This document shows, in pieces, positions 32,735 through 43,285 of a stretch of DNA of 64,000 nucleotides. The stretch covers positions 2,915,501 to 2,979,500 of the forward strand of contig NZ_CP031168.1 of the NCBI RefSeq assembly GCF_022354825.1. The letters are read 5' to 3'. The notes under the pieces are model-generated. The model had not been told where the DNA came from and searched no databases. It saw nothing but the letters and a program-made list of their open reading frames with translations. A program made the position numbers and the translations under genes. Each line of letters begins with the position of its first letter. The stretch's first letter is position 1. The stretch is from Paenibacillus sp. H1-7 (GTDB lineage: Bacteria > Bacillota > Bacilli > Paenibacillales > NBRC-103111).

Positions 32735-33769
32735 GTGGGACTGAAGCTAAGCATATTGGATCAAAGTCCAATCGGCGAGAACGAGACGGCGGAGCAAGCG
32801 TTTCGCCATACGATTGAGCTAGTAAAAAAGGCCGAAGAGCTCGGCTATTACCGATTCTGGGTATCGGAGCATCACGATTCGGATAACGTGGTCGGATCGT
32901 CTCCGGAAGTGCTGATCTCCCATCTGCTGGCGCATACCCGGACGATCCGCATCGGTTCCGGCGGTGTCATGCTGCAGCATTACAGCCCCTATAAGGTAGC
33001 GGAAAATTTCAATGTGCTATCGGCGCTGGCACCCGGCAGGGTGGATCTTGGCATAGGGAGGGCTCCCGGAGGACTTCCCCGATCTACAAGAGCATTGCAG
33101 CAAGGTGAAGATGCTTCAGTCAAACCGCTTGAAGAGAAGCTGATCGAGCTGGAGCAGCATTTACACCGGAAGCTTCCGGAGGATCATCCGAATTACGGAG
33201 TAAAGGCGATACCGCATCCGGAACAGCCGGCCTCTCTCTATTTGCTCGGGACCAGCGTATCCAGCGCGCAATTGGCGGCAAAGACCGGCATTCCCTATGT
33301 ATTCGCGCAATTTATAAACGGGGATGAAGCGGCGATTCGGGAATCGCTCGACACGTACCGGAAGCAGTTCAATGCAGAGGCATCCGTTGTTGCCGGCGCA
33401 GCCGCCGCCCGTACACAAGCGCTGCTGGCCGTCTCTGTGATCGTAACGGATACGGATGAGGAGGCGAGAGAGCTTGCCGTTGATTCCAAGAATGTAAAGA
33501 TCCATTTGGCCAGCGGCCGGACCATTAACGTAAAGACGCTGGAGGCGGCGGAGGAATACGGCCGGCAGACCGACGAGCCTTTCACCGTAGAGGTGAAGGA
33601 TGCTCCCATCATTCATGGGTCCAAAGAAACCGTCCGCAAGCGGCTCCTGGAGCTGCAGCAAGTATACGAAGTCGATGAACTGATCATCGTGGCGGCTATG
33701 AAAGGATTCGATAAAAGGCTTCATGCGTATGAACTGCTGCACGAGGCGTTTTCGGAACAAACCGTCTGA
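32735..33769 (+). CDS. LLM-class flavin-dependent monooxygenase (YtmO/CmoO-like, MsnO8 group)
   Basis: 344 aa from GTG 32735, chosen over GTG 32726 because GAGTGAGG then sits 8 bp upstream. It has the luciferase-like TIM barrel: LSILDQSPIGENETAEQAF, GYYRFWVSEHHDSDNVVGSSPEVL, RIGSGGVMLQHYSPYKVAENF, GRVDLGIGRAPGG, then IHGSKETVRKRLLEL near the end. These marks are typical of YtmO and related MsnO8 proteins. It uses FMNH2 and O2. In the B. subtilis sna/cmo operon such an enzyme accompanies the S-C bond-cleaving monooxygenase. No flavin reductase gene is in the cluster. Confidence 0.9.
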   Translation: MGLKLSILDQSPIGENETAEQAFRHTIELVKKAEELGYYRFWVSEHHDSDNVVGSSPEVLISHLLAHTRTIRIGSGGVMLQHYSPYKVAENFNVLSALAPGRVDLGIGRAPGGLPRSTRALQQGEDASVKPLEEKLIELEQHLHRKLPEDHPNYGVKAIPHPEQPASLYLLGTSVSSAQLAAKTGIPYVFAQFINGDEAAIRESLDTYRKQFNAEASVVAGAAAARTQALLAVSVIVTDTDEEARELAVDSKNVKIHLASGRTINVKTLEAAEEYGRQTDEPFTVEVKDAPIIHGSKETVRKRLLELQQVYEVDELIIVAAMKGFDKRLHAYELLHEAFSEQTV

Positions 33770-33845
33770 AGCAGCTGTGCGAACCAATATTGTGAATCGA
33801 TAGTGTGAAACAACTGAATGAACAAATCATGGGGAGGAATATACA

Positions 33846-35180
33846 ATGTCCAAACAAAGACAAATCAAATTCGGAGCGATTATTCATGGAGTGGGGGGCA
33901 ACATGTCGGCTTGGCGTCATCCGAAAGCGGTAGCGGACGCAAGCGTCAACTTCGAATTTTACAAGGAGCAGGCGCAAAAAGCGGAAGCAGGCAAATTCGA
34001 CCTCGTATTTATCGCCGACGGCTTATACATTAACGAAAAATCGCTGCCGCACTTCTTGAACCGTTTCGAGCCGATTACGATCTTATCCGCTCTGGCTGCG
34101 GTAACCTCCCGCATAGGGCTCGTCGGAACGTTGTCGACCTCGTACAGCGAGCCGTTCACCGTCGCGAGACAATTCTCCTCGATTGACCATATCAGCCACG
34201 GCCGGGCGGGCTGGAATGTCGTCACCTCTCCGTTGGAAGGGTCGGCGCTGAACTTCAGTAAAGCCATCGAAGAGCATCCGGATCATCCGAAGCGGTACCG
34301 GATTGCCACCGAATATTTGCAGGTGACCAAAGGGCTGTGGGATTCGTGGGAAGACGATGCTTTCGTTCGGGATAAAGAGTCAGGAGTGTTTTTCGATCCG
34401 AGCAAGCTGCACCGGCTCGACCATAAGGGAGAATTTTTCTCGGTTCAAGGCCCGTTGAACATCGCCCGCTCGAAGCAAGGGCAGCCGGTCATTTTCCAGG
34501 CGGGATCGTCGGAGGACGGCAAAAACCTTGCGGCCAAAGAGGCAGACGCCATCTTCACCGGTCATCCGACATTGGCGGATGCTCAGAAGTTTTATCAGGA
34601 TGTGAAGAGCAGAGCGGCAGCATTCGGACGTTCGCCGGAGGACATCGTCATTCTGCCCGGCATCAGTCCTATTATCGGGCAAACCGAGGAAGAAGCGGAG
34701 CGCAAATATCAGGAAATCGTCGAGCTGGTGACGATCGACAAGGCGCTGGACTACCTCGGCAGATATTACGATCACCATGACTTCACGCAATATCCGCTGG
34801 ATGAACCGTTCCCTGATCTCGGCGATATCGGGAAGAACAGCTTCCGCAGCACGACGGACCGTATTCGGCGCGAAGCGCAGGAGCGGGGATTGACGCTTCG
34901 TCAGGTGGCGTTACGAGAAGCGACACCGAAAACACAGTTTATCGGGACGCCGGAGCGCGTGGCGGATTTGGTGCAGGAATGGTTCGAAGGCCGCGGAGCG
35001 GACGGCTTTATCGTCGGATCGGCCGTGCCGAACGGGCTGAACGATTTTGTCGATTATGTGGTGCCGATTTTGCAGGAGCGGGGCATTTACCGTACGGAGT
35101 ACGAAGCCGATACGCTGCGCGGCAATTTGGGCCTGCCATTCCCGATCAACCGGTATGCGAAGGAAGCCGTGACCAAGTAA
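33846..35180 (+). CDS. NtaA/SnaA/DszA-family flavin monooxygenase, copy 1 (CmoJ/YxeK-like)
   Basis: 444 aa with SD GGGGAGGAA. Family signatures: [125 protein letters not shown]. These class C flavin monooxygenases oxidise the substrate with FMNH2; the CmoJ and YxeK members cleave the C-S bond of N-acetylated S-substituted cysteines. The next gene is a close paralogue, so the pair probably handles different S-substituents. Confidence 0.92.
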   Translation: MSKQRQIKFGAIIHGVGGNMSAWRHPKAVADASVNFEFYKEQAQKAEAGKFDLVFIADGLYINEKSLPHFLNRFEPITILSALAAVTSRIGLVGTLSTSYSEPFTVARQFSSIDHISHGRAGWNVVTSPLEGSALNFSKAIEEHPDHPKRYRIATEYLQVTKGLWDSWEDDAFVRDKESGVFFDPSKLHRLDHKGEFFSVQGPLNIARSKQGQPVIFQAGSSEDGKNLAAKEADAIFTGHPTLADAQKFYQDVKSRAAAFGRSPEDIVILPGISPIIGQTEEEAERKYQEIVELVTIDKALDYLGRYYDHHDFTQYPLDEPFPDLGDIGKNSFRSTTDRIRREAQERGLTLRQVALREATPKTQFIGTPERVADLVQEWFEGRGADGFIVGSAVPNGLNDFVDYVVPILQERGIYRTEYEADTLRGNLGLPFPINRYAKEAVTK

Positions 35181-35210
35181 CGGACAGACGAAGCGAAAGG
35201 GGAGTTTACG

Positions 35211-36557
35211 ATGGCACAAGAACAACGGCAACGAAAGCTGAAATTCGGAGCGGGGCTTCGCGGACCGGGAGGCAATATGGCCGGCTGGAGGCATCCGGAT
35301 GCGGTGGCGGACGCCAGCACGAATTTCGAATATTATACGAGGCTGATTCGGAAGGCGGAGGAAGGGAAGCTGGACTTCGCGTTCATTCCCGACGGGCTCT
35401 TCATTAACGAGAAGTCGATCCCGTTCTTTCTGAACCGGTTCGAGCCGGTGACGATCTTGTCGGCGCTGGCTGCGGTCACGTCGCGCATCGGCTTGGTCGC
35501 CACGCTGTCAACCTCGTACAGCGAGCCGTTCAACGTAGCGAGGCAGTTCGCCTCGCTCGATCAGATCAGCGGCGGCCGTGCGGGCTGGAACGTCGTGACG
35601 TCTCCGCTGGAAGGCTCGGCGGCGAACTACAGCAAAGCCGAGCACCCCGCTCACGAGAAGCGGTACCGCATCGCATCGGAGTTTCTTCAAGTCGCCAAGG
35701 GATTGTGGGACTCGTGGGAGGAAGATGCGTTCGTTCGCGACAAAGAAACCGGCGTCTTTTTTGACCCGGCCAAACTGCATCGATTGAACCATCAAGGAGA
35801 GTTTTTCTCCGTGCAGGGTCCGCTCAATATCGGCCGGTCCGCACAAGGGCGCCCGGTTGTGTTCCAAGCGGGCTCCTCGAACGACGGGCGGGATTTGGCG
35901 GCGCGGGAAGCGGACGGCGTCTATACGAACCCGGAAGGCCTGGAGCAGGCGAAGGAGTTCTACCGCGATGTGAAGCAGCGTGCGGTGGCCTACGGCAGGT
36001 CGCCTGACGACATCGTTATTTTGCCGGGACTCATCCCGATCATCGGAGCGACGGAAGAGGAGGCGGAGCGCAAATATCAGGAGGTTGCGGGGCTTGTGAC
36101 TATTACGGATGCGCTCAACTTTCTCGGACGGTTCTTCGATCACCACGATTTCTCCCAATATCCGCTCGATGAGCCATTCCCGGAGCTCGGTGAGATCGGC
36201 AGCAACAACTTCCGGAGCACGACGGACAACATCAAGAGACTGGCCAAGGAACGCCGGTTGACGCTCCGCCAAACCGCTCTCGAAGTGACGACGCGCCGGA
36301 GCGAATTCAGCGGGACCCCGGAGCAGGTAGCCGACCGTATCCAAGACTGGTTCGAGCAAGAGGCGGCGGACGGATTTATTCTCGGCGAGGCTTACCCGGG
36401 CGCTCTGCATGATTTCGTCGATCAAGTCATCCCAATCCTGCAGCAGCGCGGGTTGTTCCGGACGGAATACGAAGCAGCTACGCTGAGAGGGAATTTAGGG
36501 CTGTCTTACCCGGTTAACCGGTATGCTCAGTCTCAGGAGCACCAATCAATTTCGTAA
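35211..36557 (+). CDS. NtaA/SnaA/DszA-family flavin monooxygenase, copy 2 (CmoJ/YxeK-like)
   Basis: 448 aa with SD AAAGGGGAG. It is clearly similar to the preceding gene product along its whole length ([33 protein letters not shown], the same [21 protein letters not shown] block, [37 protein letters not shown]). It looks like a tandem duplication followed by divergence. It lacks the short EEH insertion after SKA present in copy 1. Same chemistry expected: FMNH2-dependent oxygenation of an organosulfur compound. The binding-protein gene downstream starts 19 bp after its stop. Confidence 0.92.
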   Translation: MAQEQRQRKLKFGAGLRGPGGNMAGWRHPDAVADASTNFEYYTRLIRKAEEGKLDFAFIPDGLFINEKSIPFFLNRFEPVTILSALAAVTSRIGLVATLSTSYSEPFNVARQFASLDQISGGRAGWNVVTSPLEGSAANYSKAEHPAHEKRYRIASEFLQVAKGLWDSWEEDAFVRDKETGVFFDPAKLHRLNHQGEFFSVQGPLNIGRSAQGRPVVFQAGSSNDGRDLAAREADGVYTNPEGLEQAKEFYRDVKQRAVAYGRSPDDIVILPGLIPIIGATEEEAERKYQEVAGLVTITDALNFLGRFFDHHDFSQYPLDEPFPELGEIGSNNFRSTTDNIKRLAKERRLTLRQTALEVTTRRSEFSGTPEQVADRIQDWFEQEAADGFILGEAYPGALHDFVDQVIPILQQRGLFRTEYEAATLRGNLGLSYPVNRYAQSQEHQSIS

Positions 36558-36576
36558 CGAGAGCGGAGTGGACCTC

Positions 36577-38214
36577 ATGTTAAAATCTGTGCATCATTGG
36601 ATGAAATATATCGCATTGGCTTCTTTCCTTATGCTTGTCTTGTCAGGCTGCGCCAAAGACAGCGGAGTGACGGCGACCGGGAGCGCCACGGACGGAAAGC
36701 CCGTGCAGGGCGGCGAGCTGAGCTTCGCGCTGGCGACGTCTCCCGATACGCTGGATCCGCACCGCAGCGGATTGGCCGTAGCGGTCCGGGTCATCCGGAC
36801 GATCTACGACAATCTGGTCGTCCAGCTGCCGGATAACACGATCAAGCCGTGGCTCGCCACCGAATGGTCGATTTCGCCCGACGGCAAGAGCTACACGTTC
36901 AAGCTGCGCAAGGACGTGAAGTTCCACGACGGAACGCCGTTCAATGCAGAAGCGGTCAAGTTCAATTACGACCGCATCATTAATCCGGAGACGAAGGCGG
37001 CGAACGCGCTTGCGCTGCTCAGACCTTACAAATCGGCGGAAGTCATTGACGAATACACGGTCAAATTAAATCTGGAAACGCCGTCCGCCGCCTTCTTGGG
37101 CAATTTGAGCCAGGCGCTGCTGGGGATCGTCTCCCCGACAGCCGCAAAGAAGTATGGCGACGACTTCGGCAAGCATCCGGTCGGTACCGGGCCGTTCTCG
37201 TTCGTCAAGTGGAACGAGAATGCGGATATTCAGGTTGCCAAAAGTCCCGAATACAATTGGGCGCCTGAGCTCGTGTCCAACAAGGGGCAGGCTTACTTGG
37301 ATAAAATCACGTTCAAAATCGTACCGGAGGAAGCGACGCGTCTCGGCAGCGTACAGAGCGGTCAAGTGCTTGCCGTAGAAACGGTGCCGCCGCAAAATGT
37401 CGTAACGCTTAAGAACGATCCGAAAACACAGCTTCTTCAAGCCAATACGGTCGGGCTGCCGTATACGTTATTTTTCAACCTGCGGCGTCCTCCCTGGAAT
37501 GACGTGAAGGCCAGACAGGCAGTACAGGCGGCGCTGGATGTCGACGCTATCGTTAAGACGCTGTACCTGGGGACGTACCAGCGGGCCTGGTCGGCACTGA
37601 CGCCCGGCATATTCGGTTACGACGCGTCGCTCGAAAACTCGTTCAAGCAGGACCTTCCCAAAGCGAACCGGCTGCTCGATGAGCTGGGCTGGGTGAAGGG
37701 AGCGGACGGCATCCGCGAGAAAGGCGGCAAAAAGCTGACGCTCCATTACGTAGACGCGTCGCCAAACCGCGAGAAGCGCAACGATATTGCCGTTATCGTG
37801 CAGCAGCAGTTGAAGCAGGTCGGCATATCCGTAGAGATTGAGATTACAAAGGATGTCGCCAACGTCGTTTACAAGAACGGCGCCCATGATTTATACGGCA
37901 ACAGCCAGGTCAATTCCGACCCGGATGCGCTGAAAAACTTTTACCGCACGCAGGATCCTAATGCTACCAGACTCACAATCGCAGGCTTAGCCGATCCGGA
38001 GTTGGATCAATTGCTGGATCAAGGGACGTACGAGCAGGATCCGGCGAAACGTGAAGCTATTTACAAGAAAGTACAGCGATATTTGCATGACAATGCGGTC
38101 ATCATTCCGATTTATATATTCCCGTATACAGTGGCGGCTTCCAAAAGCGTCAAGGGCTTGAAGTTCGATTCGCTCGGATATCCGTTATTTAACGATGTAT
38201 CGATTCAAAAATAA
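36577..38214 (+). CDS. Peptide/nickel-type ABC transporter solute-binding lipoprotein (family 5)
   Basis: 545 aa from ATG 36577; the open frame reaches back to 36523 inside the preceding gene, but the lipoprotein signal fits this start (lipobox LSGC, Cys 25). Family 5 marks are ELSFALATSPDTLDPHRSG, VVRTIYDNL-type helix, LATEWSISPDGKSYTFKLRKDVKFHDGTPFNAEAVKFN and KHPVGTGPFSFVKW. It captures peptides or small organic ligands. It heads a complete importer (two permeases, fused ATPase), and its place behind the two monooxygenases suggests that it imports an organosulfur substrate such as an S-substituted cysteine or glutathione-derived peptide. Confidence 0.92.
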   Translation: MLKSVHHWMKYIALASFLMLVLSGCAKDSGVTATGSATDGKPVQGGELSFALATSPDTLDPHRSGLAVAVRVIRTIYDNLVVQLPDNTIKPWLATEWSISPDGKSYTFKLRKDVKFHDGTPFNAEAVKFNYDRIINPETKAANALALLRPYKSAEVIDEYTVKLNLETPSAAFLGNLSQALLGIVSPTAAKKYGDDFGKHPVGTGPFSFVKWNENADIQVAKSPEYNWAPELVSNKGQAYLDKITFKIVPEEATRLGSVQSGQVLAVETVPPQNVVTLKNDPKTQLLQANTVGLPYTLFFNLRRPPWNDVKARQAVQAALDVDAIVKTLYLGTYQRAWSALTPGIFGYDASLENSFKQDLPKANRLLDELGWVKGADGIREKGGKKLTLHYVDASPNREKRNDIAVIVQQQLKQVGISVEIEITKDVANVVYKNGAHDLYGNSQVNSDPDALKNFYRTQDPNATRLTIAGLADPELDQLLDQGTYEQDPAKREAIYKKVQRYLHDNAVIIPIYIFPYTVAASKSVKGLKFDSLGYPLFNDVSIQK

Positions 38215-38233
38215 GTCGAAGGAGTAGATGGAA

Positions 38234-39160
38234 ATGGCCAAATCGATGCTGGAAAGGCTGATTACTTCGCTGCTAGTCATCATCGGATCGATGGCGCTGG
38301 TGTTTTGCATCATTTACGTCCTCCCCGGGGACCCGGTGCTGTCAATGCTCGATCCGGCTTCCGCTACTCCGGAGATGATCGCCAACCTGCGCCAGCAATT
38401 GGGGCTGGATCAGCCGTTCTATGTTCAGTTCGGCAGCTATTTTTCCGACGTTATACGGGGCGACTTCGGCAGATCGATGATCAACAGCGATCCCGTGCTG
38501 CCGAAGATCATCACGCACTTTCCGGCTACGCTCGCGCTGACGCTGGCCAGTACCGCCATATCGGTTATATTCGGGGTGCTGCTGGGTGTGTTGTCGGCCA
38601 TTCACCGGGACCGCTGGATCGATGTGATTGCCCGGCTGGTCGGCTTGTTCGGCATCTCCATGCCGACATTCTGGTCCGGCATTCTGCTCATCCTCATCTT
38701 CTCCGTGTCTCTCGGGTGGTTCCCGGCCATGGGCTCGGATGGGCTGGCGACGCTAGTTCTGCCTGCGCTTACGCTTGGCATCGTGGGGGCCGGCTTCATC
38801 GTCCGCATGGTCCGCAACAGTATGCTGGAAGTGATCAACGAGCCGTTTATCGTGACGCTGCGGGCTAAGGGAGTCTCGGAGAAGCTCGTCATGTACCGCC
38901 ACGCTCTGCGCAATGCACTGATTCCGGCCATCACGGTCATAGGTATACACATCGGGGATCTGATGGCGGGAACGGTCGTTGTCGAAACGGTCTTTTCGAG
39001 GCAGGGGATCGGAAGAGTGATCGCCGACGCGATCATGGCCAAAGACTTGCCGGTCGTGCAGGGCGTTGTCTTTTTCTCGGCTATCGTCTATGTGCTGGTG
39101 AATCTGCTCGTGGACATTTCGTATTCGTTCATCGATCCCAGGGTCAGACGCTCCCAATAG
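38234..39160 (+). CDS. Peptide-type ABC transporter permease, DppB-like
   Basis: 308 aa from ATG 38234, which sits 9 bp after AAGGAG; ATG 38228 is only 3 bp from it. It has six membrane helices and the DppB/OppB pattern: N-terminal helix, LPGDPVLSMLDPASATPEMIANLRQQLGLDQPF, GDFGRSMINSDPVL, LVGLFGISMPTFWSGILLI, and the EAA loop VSEKLVMYRHALRNALIPAITVIG. It forms the pore with the next permease. Confidence 0.93.
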   Translation: MAKSMLERLITSLLVIIGSMALVFCIIYVLPGDPVLSMLDPASATPEMIANLRQQLGLDQPFYVQFGSYFSDVIRGDFGRSMINSDPVLPKIITHFPATLALTLASTAISVIFGVLLGVLSAIHRDRWIDVIARLVGLFGISMPTFWSGILLILIFSVSLGWFPAMGSDGLATLVLPALTLGIVGAGFIVRMVRNSMLEVINEPFIVTLRAKGVSEKLVMYRHALRNALIPAITVIGIHIGDLMAGTVVVETVFSRQGIGRVIADAIMAKDLPVVQGVVFFSAIVYVLVNLLVDISYSFIDPRVRRSQ

Positions 39161-39230
39161 GCTAACGGGCAGCCGTTGCAAGTTTATGCATCATCGCGAA
39201 CATTGAACGACCATTAGGAGGGATTTGAAC

Positions 39231-40124
39231 ATGAAGGAAGTGGTAACCGCCGGGACGTATTCGCCCGCCAGCAAGCTCCGGAAGGCGGATACGGCAATCC
39301 GCAGACGGCCTGCCGTATCGGAGCTGTTCGTATTTGGCGCGGGGCTTGTGGTACTGTTCATGATTTTATGCGCCGTCATACCGTCCGTAATTGCCCCGTA
39401 TCCGCCGACGCAAATGTTTACGGACCGCATATTGCAGGGGCCTAGTGCAGCCCATTGGTTCGGGACGGATTATTTCGGCAGAGACGTATTCAGCCTCGTC
39501 GTCCACGGAAGCCGGGACTCGCTGTTTATCGGCGTCGCGTCCGTGCTGGCCGGCGTCTTGCTGGGCGGAGCGATCGGCGCTCTGTCCGGCTACATCGGCG
39601 GTTTTCTCGATGCGGCATTGATGCGATTTATCGACGTTTTGATGACGATACCGGGCATCCTGCTCGCACTGGCTATTGCAGCCGCACTCGGACCGCACTT
39701 GTTCAATATCGTGTTCGCGGTAGCCGTATCGGCCGTTCCGGGTTATGCAAGAGTGATGCGGGGACAGATAATGAGCATCAAAAGCCGGCCATACATTACC
39801 GCATCGCAGTCCATAGGCACGTCCCGGCTGCGGATGTTCTGGTGGCACGTGCTTCCGAACGCGTGGTCTCCGCTCCTCGTTATGGCGACGATCGGGCTGG
39901 GCTCTGCGATTTTGATAGGCTCCGGGTTAAGCTTTCTCGGACTCGGGGTGATCAAGGAGGTTCCGGATTGGGGCGCTCTGCTCTCCCAAGGAAGAGGCTA
40001 CTTGACCGTCGCCTGGTGGATAGCAACCTTCCCGGGACTCGCGATTACCTTGTTCGTGCTCTCCATCAATTTGCTGGGAGATAAATTCCGGGATGCTGCG
40101 GATCCCAAGAAAAGCAGGGAATAG
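39231..40124 (+). CDS. Peptide-type ABC transporter permease, DppC-like
   Basis: 297 aa from ATG 39231 (SD TAGGAGGG 8 bp upstream; TTG 39225 is too close). It has six helices and DppC features: HWFGTDYFGRDVFSLVVHGSRDSLFIGV, ALMRFIDVLMTIPGILLALAI, and the EAA loop IGTSRLRMFWWHVLPNAWSPLLV. It partners the DppB-like subunit. The ATPase gene begins 14 bp after its stop. Confidence 0.93.
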   Translation: MKEVVTAGTYSPASKLRKADTAIRRRPAVSELFVFGAGLVVLFMILCAVIPSVIAPYPPTQMFTDRILQGPSAAHWFGTDYFGRDVFSLVVHGSRDSLFIGVASVLAGVLLGGAIGALSGYIGGFLDAALMRFIDVLMTIPGILLALAIAAALGPHLFNIVFAVAVSAVPGYARVMRGQIMSIKSRPYITASQSIGTSRLRMFWWHVLPNAWSPLLVMATIGLGSAILIGSGLSFLGLGVIKEVPDWGALLSQGRGYLTVAWWIATFPGLAITLFVLSINLLGDKFRDAADPKKSRE

Positions 40125-40138
40125 CAGGGGGGACAGCG

Positions 40139-42205
40139 ATGAAACAGCTTTTGGACATTCAGCAATTGTCGGTAGACTTCGCGACGAAGAGCGGGGCGCT
40201 TACGGCGTTAAGCGACATCTCTCTGCACATCCGTCCCGGTGAAACGGTATGCCTGGTAGGGGAATCGGGGAGCGGCAAGACGATCACCTCCAAGTCGGTG
40301 ATGCGGTTAATCGATTACGAGAACGGCAAAATTACCGGTGGAAGCATTGTACTGGACGGCACGGACTTGACGGCTTTGCCGCAAAAGGAATTGAAGAGCT
40401 TGCGCGGGAAAAAGATGGCGATGGTGTTCCAGGAGCCCATGGCGGCTTTCGACCCGGTATTTACGATCGGCAGTCAGATCATGGAAGTGATTCTGGAGCA
40501 TAAGCTTGGGAGCAAGCAGCAGGCTTACGAACGCGCCGTTCATTTGCTTCGAAGAGTGGGCATCCCCGAGCCGGAGCTGCGGATGAAGCAGTACCCGAAC
40601 GAGCTGTCGGGAGGGATGCTCCAGAGGGCAATGATCGCCATGGCTCTGGCGTGCGGCCCTGAGCTGCTGATCGCCGATGAGCCTACCACGGCGCTGGACG
40701 TCACCATTCAGGCGCAAATTTTGCAGCTGCTGAAGGAGCTTCAAGCGGAATATCGCATGGCTATTCTGCTGATTACCCACGATATGGGCATTGCGGCGCA
40801 AATGGCGGACCGGATCATCGTCATGTATGCCGGGAGCATCGTGGAGCAGGCAACGGCCCGGCAGCTCTTCGAGCAGCCGCATCATCCTTATACGAGAGGA
40901 CTGCTTCAGTCCATCACGACGTTGGACAGCGAACGCGGGTCCAAATTGTTTTCGATAGAAGGCGCGATCCCGAACCTGTCGGAACTCCCGCCAGGCTGCC
41001 GGTTTCATCCACGCTGCCCCTTTGCGACGGACCGGTGCTCGAAGGATAGCCCTCCTTTGTTTCCCGTAGGAGGAAGGCAGACCGCTTGCTGGTACGCCGG
41101 TGAGCTGGTCCAGCGGGAGGATTGGTACCGCCCGGCTGCGACACCGATAGCGGATGAGCCGGAGTCGAAGCAGCAAGGGACGCAACGGACGGCGGCTGCA
41201 GCCGATCGGGACCTGCTCCCGGATGAAGTGCAGGGCAAGCCGGATCACCTATGGGAGATCCATAACCTCAGCAAATATTATCCGGTTAACAAAGGCTGGC
41301 TGAACCGGAACGGTTCATACATTCGGGCAGTGGACGACGTATCGTTCACGATCGCCAAAGGCGAAACGTTCGGTCTCGTAGGCGAGTCCGGCAGCGGCAA
41401 ATCGACGCTGGGAAGGCTGCTCCTGCAGCTGGAGAAGCCTACGGCCGGCAAGGTGCTGTTCCAAGGCAGCGAGCTGACTACGCTCGGAGCGTCCGGTCTT
41501 CAGGAAGCGCGCAAGCATATGCAGATGATATTCCAGGACCCGTACGGCTCGGTGAATCCGCGCTGGAAGGTTGGGGATATCGTCGGGGAGCCTCTGCGCG
41601 TTCACGAATCGCTGAATCGGGAGGAGACACGCAGTCGGGTGGAGCAGCTTCTGGAATCGGTCGGGTTGAATCCGGCCTGGTATGACCGGTATCCGCATGA
41701 ATTTTCGGGCGGACAGCGGCAAAGAATCGGCATTGCCCGAGCCATCGCGCTGCGGCCGCAGTTTCTGCTTGCGGACGAGGCGGTATCGGCGCTGGACGTA
41801 TCCGTACAGTCGCAAATCGTCAATTTGATGCAGGACCTTCAGGACCGGCTGGGACTGACCTACTTGTTCATTGCCCACGGTTTGAATATCGTAAGGCACA
41901 TTTCGGACCGCATCGGCGTCATGTACCTCGGCAAGCTCGTAGAAATCGCTCCGAGCGAGGAGCTGTTCCGGCATCCGGCGCATCATTATACGCGGGGGCT
42001 GATTGCTTCCATCCCTGTCGCCGATCCGGCCCGGAAGCGCGAGACGATATCCATTCAAGGGGAGATTCCGTCCCCGTCCAATCCGCCTTCGGGCTGCCGC
42101 TTCCATACGCGGTGCCCTGCAGCGACGGACAGATGCCGGCAGCAGCAGCCCGAGTGGCAGGAAATCGGCCCGGGGCACTGGACAGCGTGCCATCACCCGG
42201 CCTAG
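40139..42205 (+). CDS. Fused peptide-type ABC transporter ATPase (DppD-DppF fusion)
   Basis: 688 aa, twice the usual subunit length, with two complete ATPase domains in one chain. Domain 1: Walker A GESGSGKT (41-48), signature [12 protein letters not shown], Walker [13 protein letters not shown], and C-terminal [15 protein letters not shown]. Domain 2: Walker [10 protein letters not shown] (about 415-423), signature [26 protein letters not shown], and [15 protein letters not shown]. The Cys patterns are the oligopeptide-ABC C-terminal motif, thought to bind a cluster or metal. This one protein powers the importer of the three preceding genes. The linker of about 60 aa is Ala/Glu/Gln-rich. Confidence 0.93.
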   Translation: MKQLLDIQQLSVDFATKSGALTALSDISLHIRPGETVCLVGESGSGKTITSKSVMRLIDYENGKITGGSIVLDGTDLTALPQKELKSLRGKKMAMVFQEPMAAFDPVFTIGSQIMEVILEHKLGSKQQAYERAVHLLRRVGIPEPELRMKQYPNELSGGMLQRAMIAMALACGPELLIADEPTTALDVTIQAQILQLLKELQAEYRMAILLITHDMGIAAQMADRIIVMYAGSIVEQATARQLFEQPHHPYTRGLLQSITTLDSERGSKLFSIEGAIPNLSELPPGCRFHPRCPFATDRCSKDSPPLFPVGGRQTACWYAGELVQREDWYRPAATPIADEPESKQQGTQRTAAAADRDLLPDEVQGKPDHLWEIHNLSKYYPVNKGWLNRNGSYIRAVDDVSFTIAKGETFGLVGESGSGKSTLGRLLLQLEKPTAGKVLFQGSELTTLGASGLQEARKHMQMIFQDPYGSVNPRWKVGDIVGEPLRVHESLNREETRSRVEQLLESVGLNPAWYDRYPHEFSGGQRQRIGIARAIALRPQFLLADEAVSALDVSVQSQIVNLMQDLQDRLGLTYLFIAHGLNIVRHISDRIGVMYLGKLVEIAPSEELFRHPAHHYTRGLIASIPVADPARKRETISIQGEIPSPSNPPSGCRFHTRCPAATDRCRQQQPEWQEIGPGHWTACHHPA

Positions 42206-42412
42206 CGCACTTCGTTCGGGATGGGGACAGACGTCCTGCATCCCTTGGGCTAGGGCATACCCCAACGCATCCGGCGCTCGGAACATTGGATTCATTGTAA
42301 TTTCCGGCTATAAGCCATTCGGATGCAACTACGTGCTGCATTAAATCCCATTATTCCGGTTGGTTATTGATGAATAAAGCGATCGATTGTTGAAAAGGGA
42401 GAGGGTATTTGT

Positions 42413-43264
42413 ATGAAAAAGAGAGGCATTGCAGCATCCGTATTAGCTTTATTATTCATTGCAGCAGGCTGCGGGACGGCCCCGGCCGGCAAAGACGCAG
42501 CATCGGGAACAGCATCCACCACTGCTTCGGCAGGCGCTGCCAATGCTCCGAAGGTACAAAAAATCGTCGTCGGCACCGGAACCCAGTTTCCGAACATCTG
42601 CTTCATCGACGACAAAGGAAATTTGACCGGGTACGATGTCGAGCTCGTCAAGGAAATCGACAAGCGATTGCCGGAATACGAATTCGAATTCAAGACGATG
42701 GATTTCTCCAACCTGCTGTTAAGTCTGGAGACAAAAAAGATTGATTTTATCGCGCATCAAATGGAAGTGAACAAGGAACGGCAGGAGAAGTTTCTGTTCA
42801 ATGACGAGGCCTACAATATTTTTCCGAACAAGGTTGTCGTTCATAAGGACCGTAACGATATTCAATCCATAGACGATCTGAAAGGCAAGAAGGTGATCGT
42901 AGGTGCTACGAGCAACGCTTCGGTTCTCGTGCAGGACTATAATAAAACGCACGACAATGCGATTCAAATCGTCTATTCGGGAAGCGGAGGCACGAACGAT
43001 GTCATCGCCCAGCTGAAGGCGGGCCGGGTTGACGCTACGATCAGCACGCAATTTGCCGTGGATCAACGCAATGCAACTGCCGATGCGCAGCAAAAAACGG
43101 TGGGACCGGCCATATCCAATTCGAAGGTGTATTTTATACTCCGCAAAGAAGGAACCGATCTGAAAACGAAAATCGACGAGACGCTGAAATCGATCAAGAA
43201 AGACGGCACCTTGTCCAAATTAAGCACCAAATGGCTCGGAGCAGACTATACGGTGTCGGAATAA
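42413..43264 (+). CDS. Cystine-type amino acid ABC transporter solute-binding lipoprotein
   Basis: 283 aa. Signal peptide with lipobox AAGC, Cys 20, followed by a Thr/Ala/Ser linker. It has the family 3 (polar amino acid) fold: VGTGTQFPNICFIDDKGNLTGYDVELVKEIDKRL, DFSNLLLSLETKKIDFIAHQMEVNKERQEKFLFNDE, then LKGKKVIVGATSNASVLV. The pattern is that of the TcyJ/TcyK/YxeM binding proteins for cystine and S-substituted cysteines. It heads a second complete importer in the cluster, preceded by a 208-bp gap that may contain its own promoter. Confidence 0.9.
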   Translation: MKKRGIAASVLALLFIAAGCGTAPAGKDAASGTASTTASAGAANAPKVQKIVVGTGTQFPNICFIDDKGNLTGYDVELVKEIDKRLPEYEFEFKTMDFSNLLLSLETKKIDFIAHQMEVNKERQEKFLFNDEAYNIFPNKVVVHKDRNDIQSIDDLKGKKVIVGATSNASVLVQDYNKTHDNAIQIVYSGSGGTNDVIAQLKAGRVDATISTQFAVDQRNATADAQQKTVGPAISNSKVYFILRKEGTDLKTKIDETLKSIKKDGTLSKLSTKWLGADYTVSE

Positions 43265-43285
43265 CCGTTCGGAAAGGGCAGCGCG

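Noticed and set aside
33787-33806. Third LysR-type site TATTGTGAATC before the first NtaA-like monooxygenase
   Set aside because: One base short of the TATTGAWGAATA core and not palindromic; kept out of the motif set.
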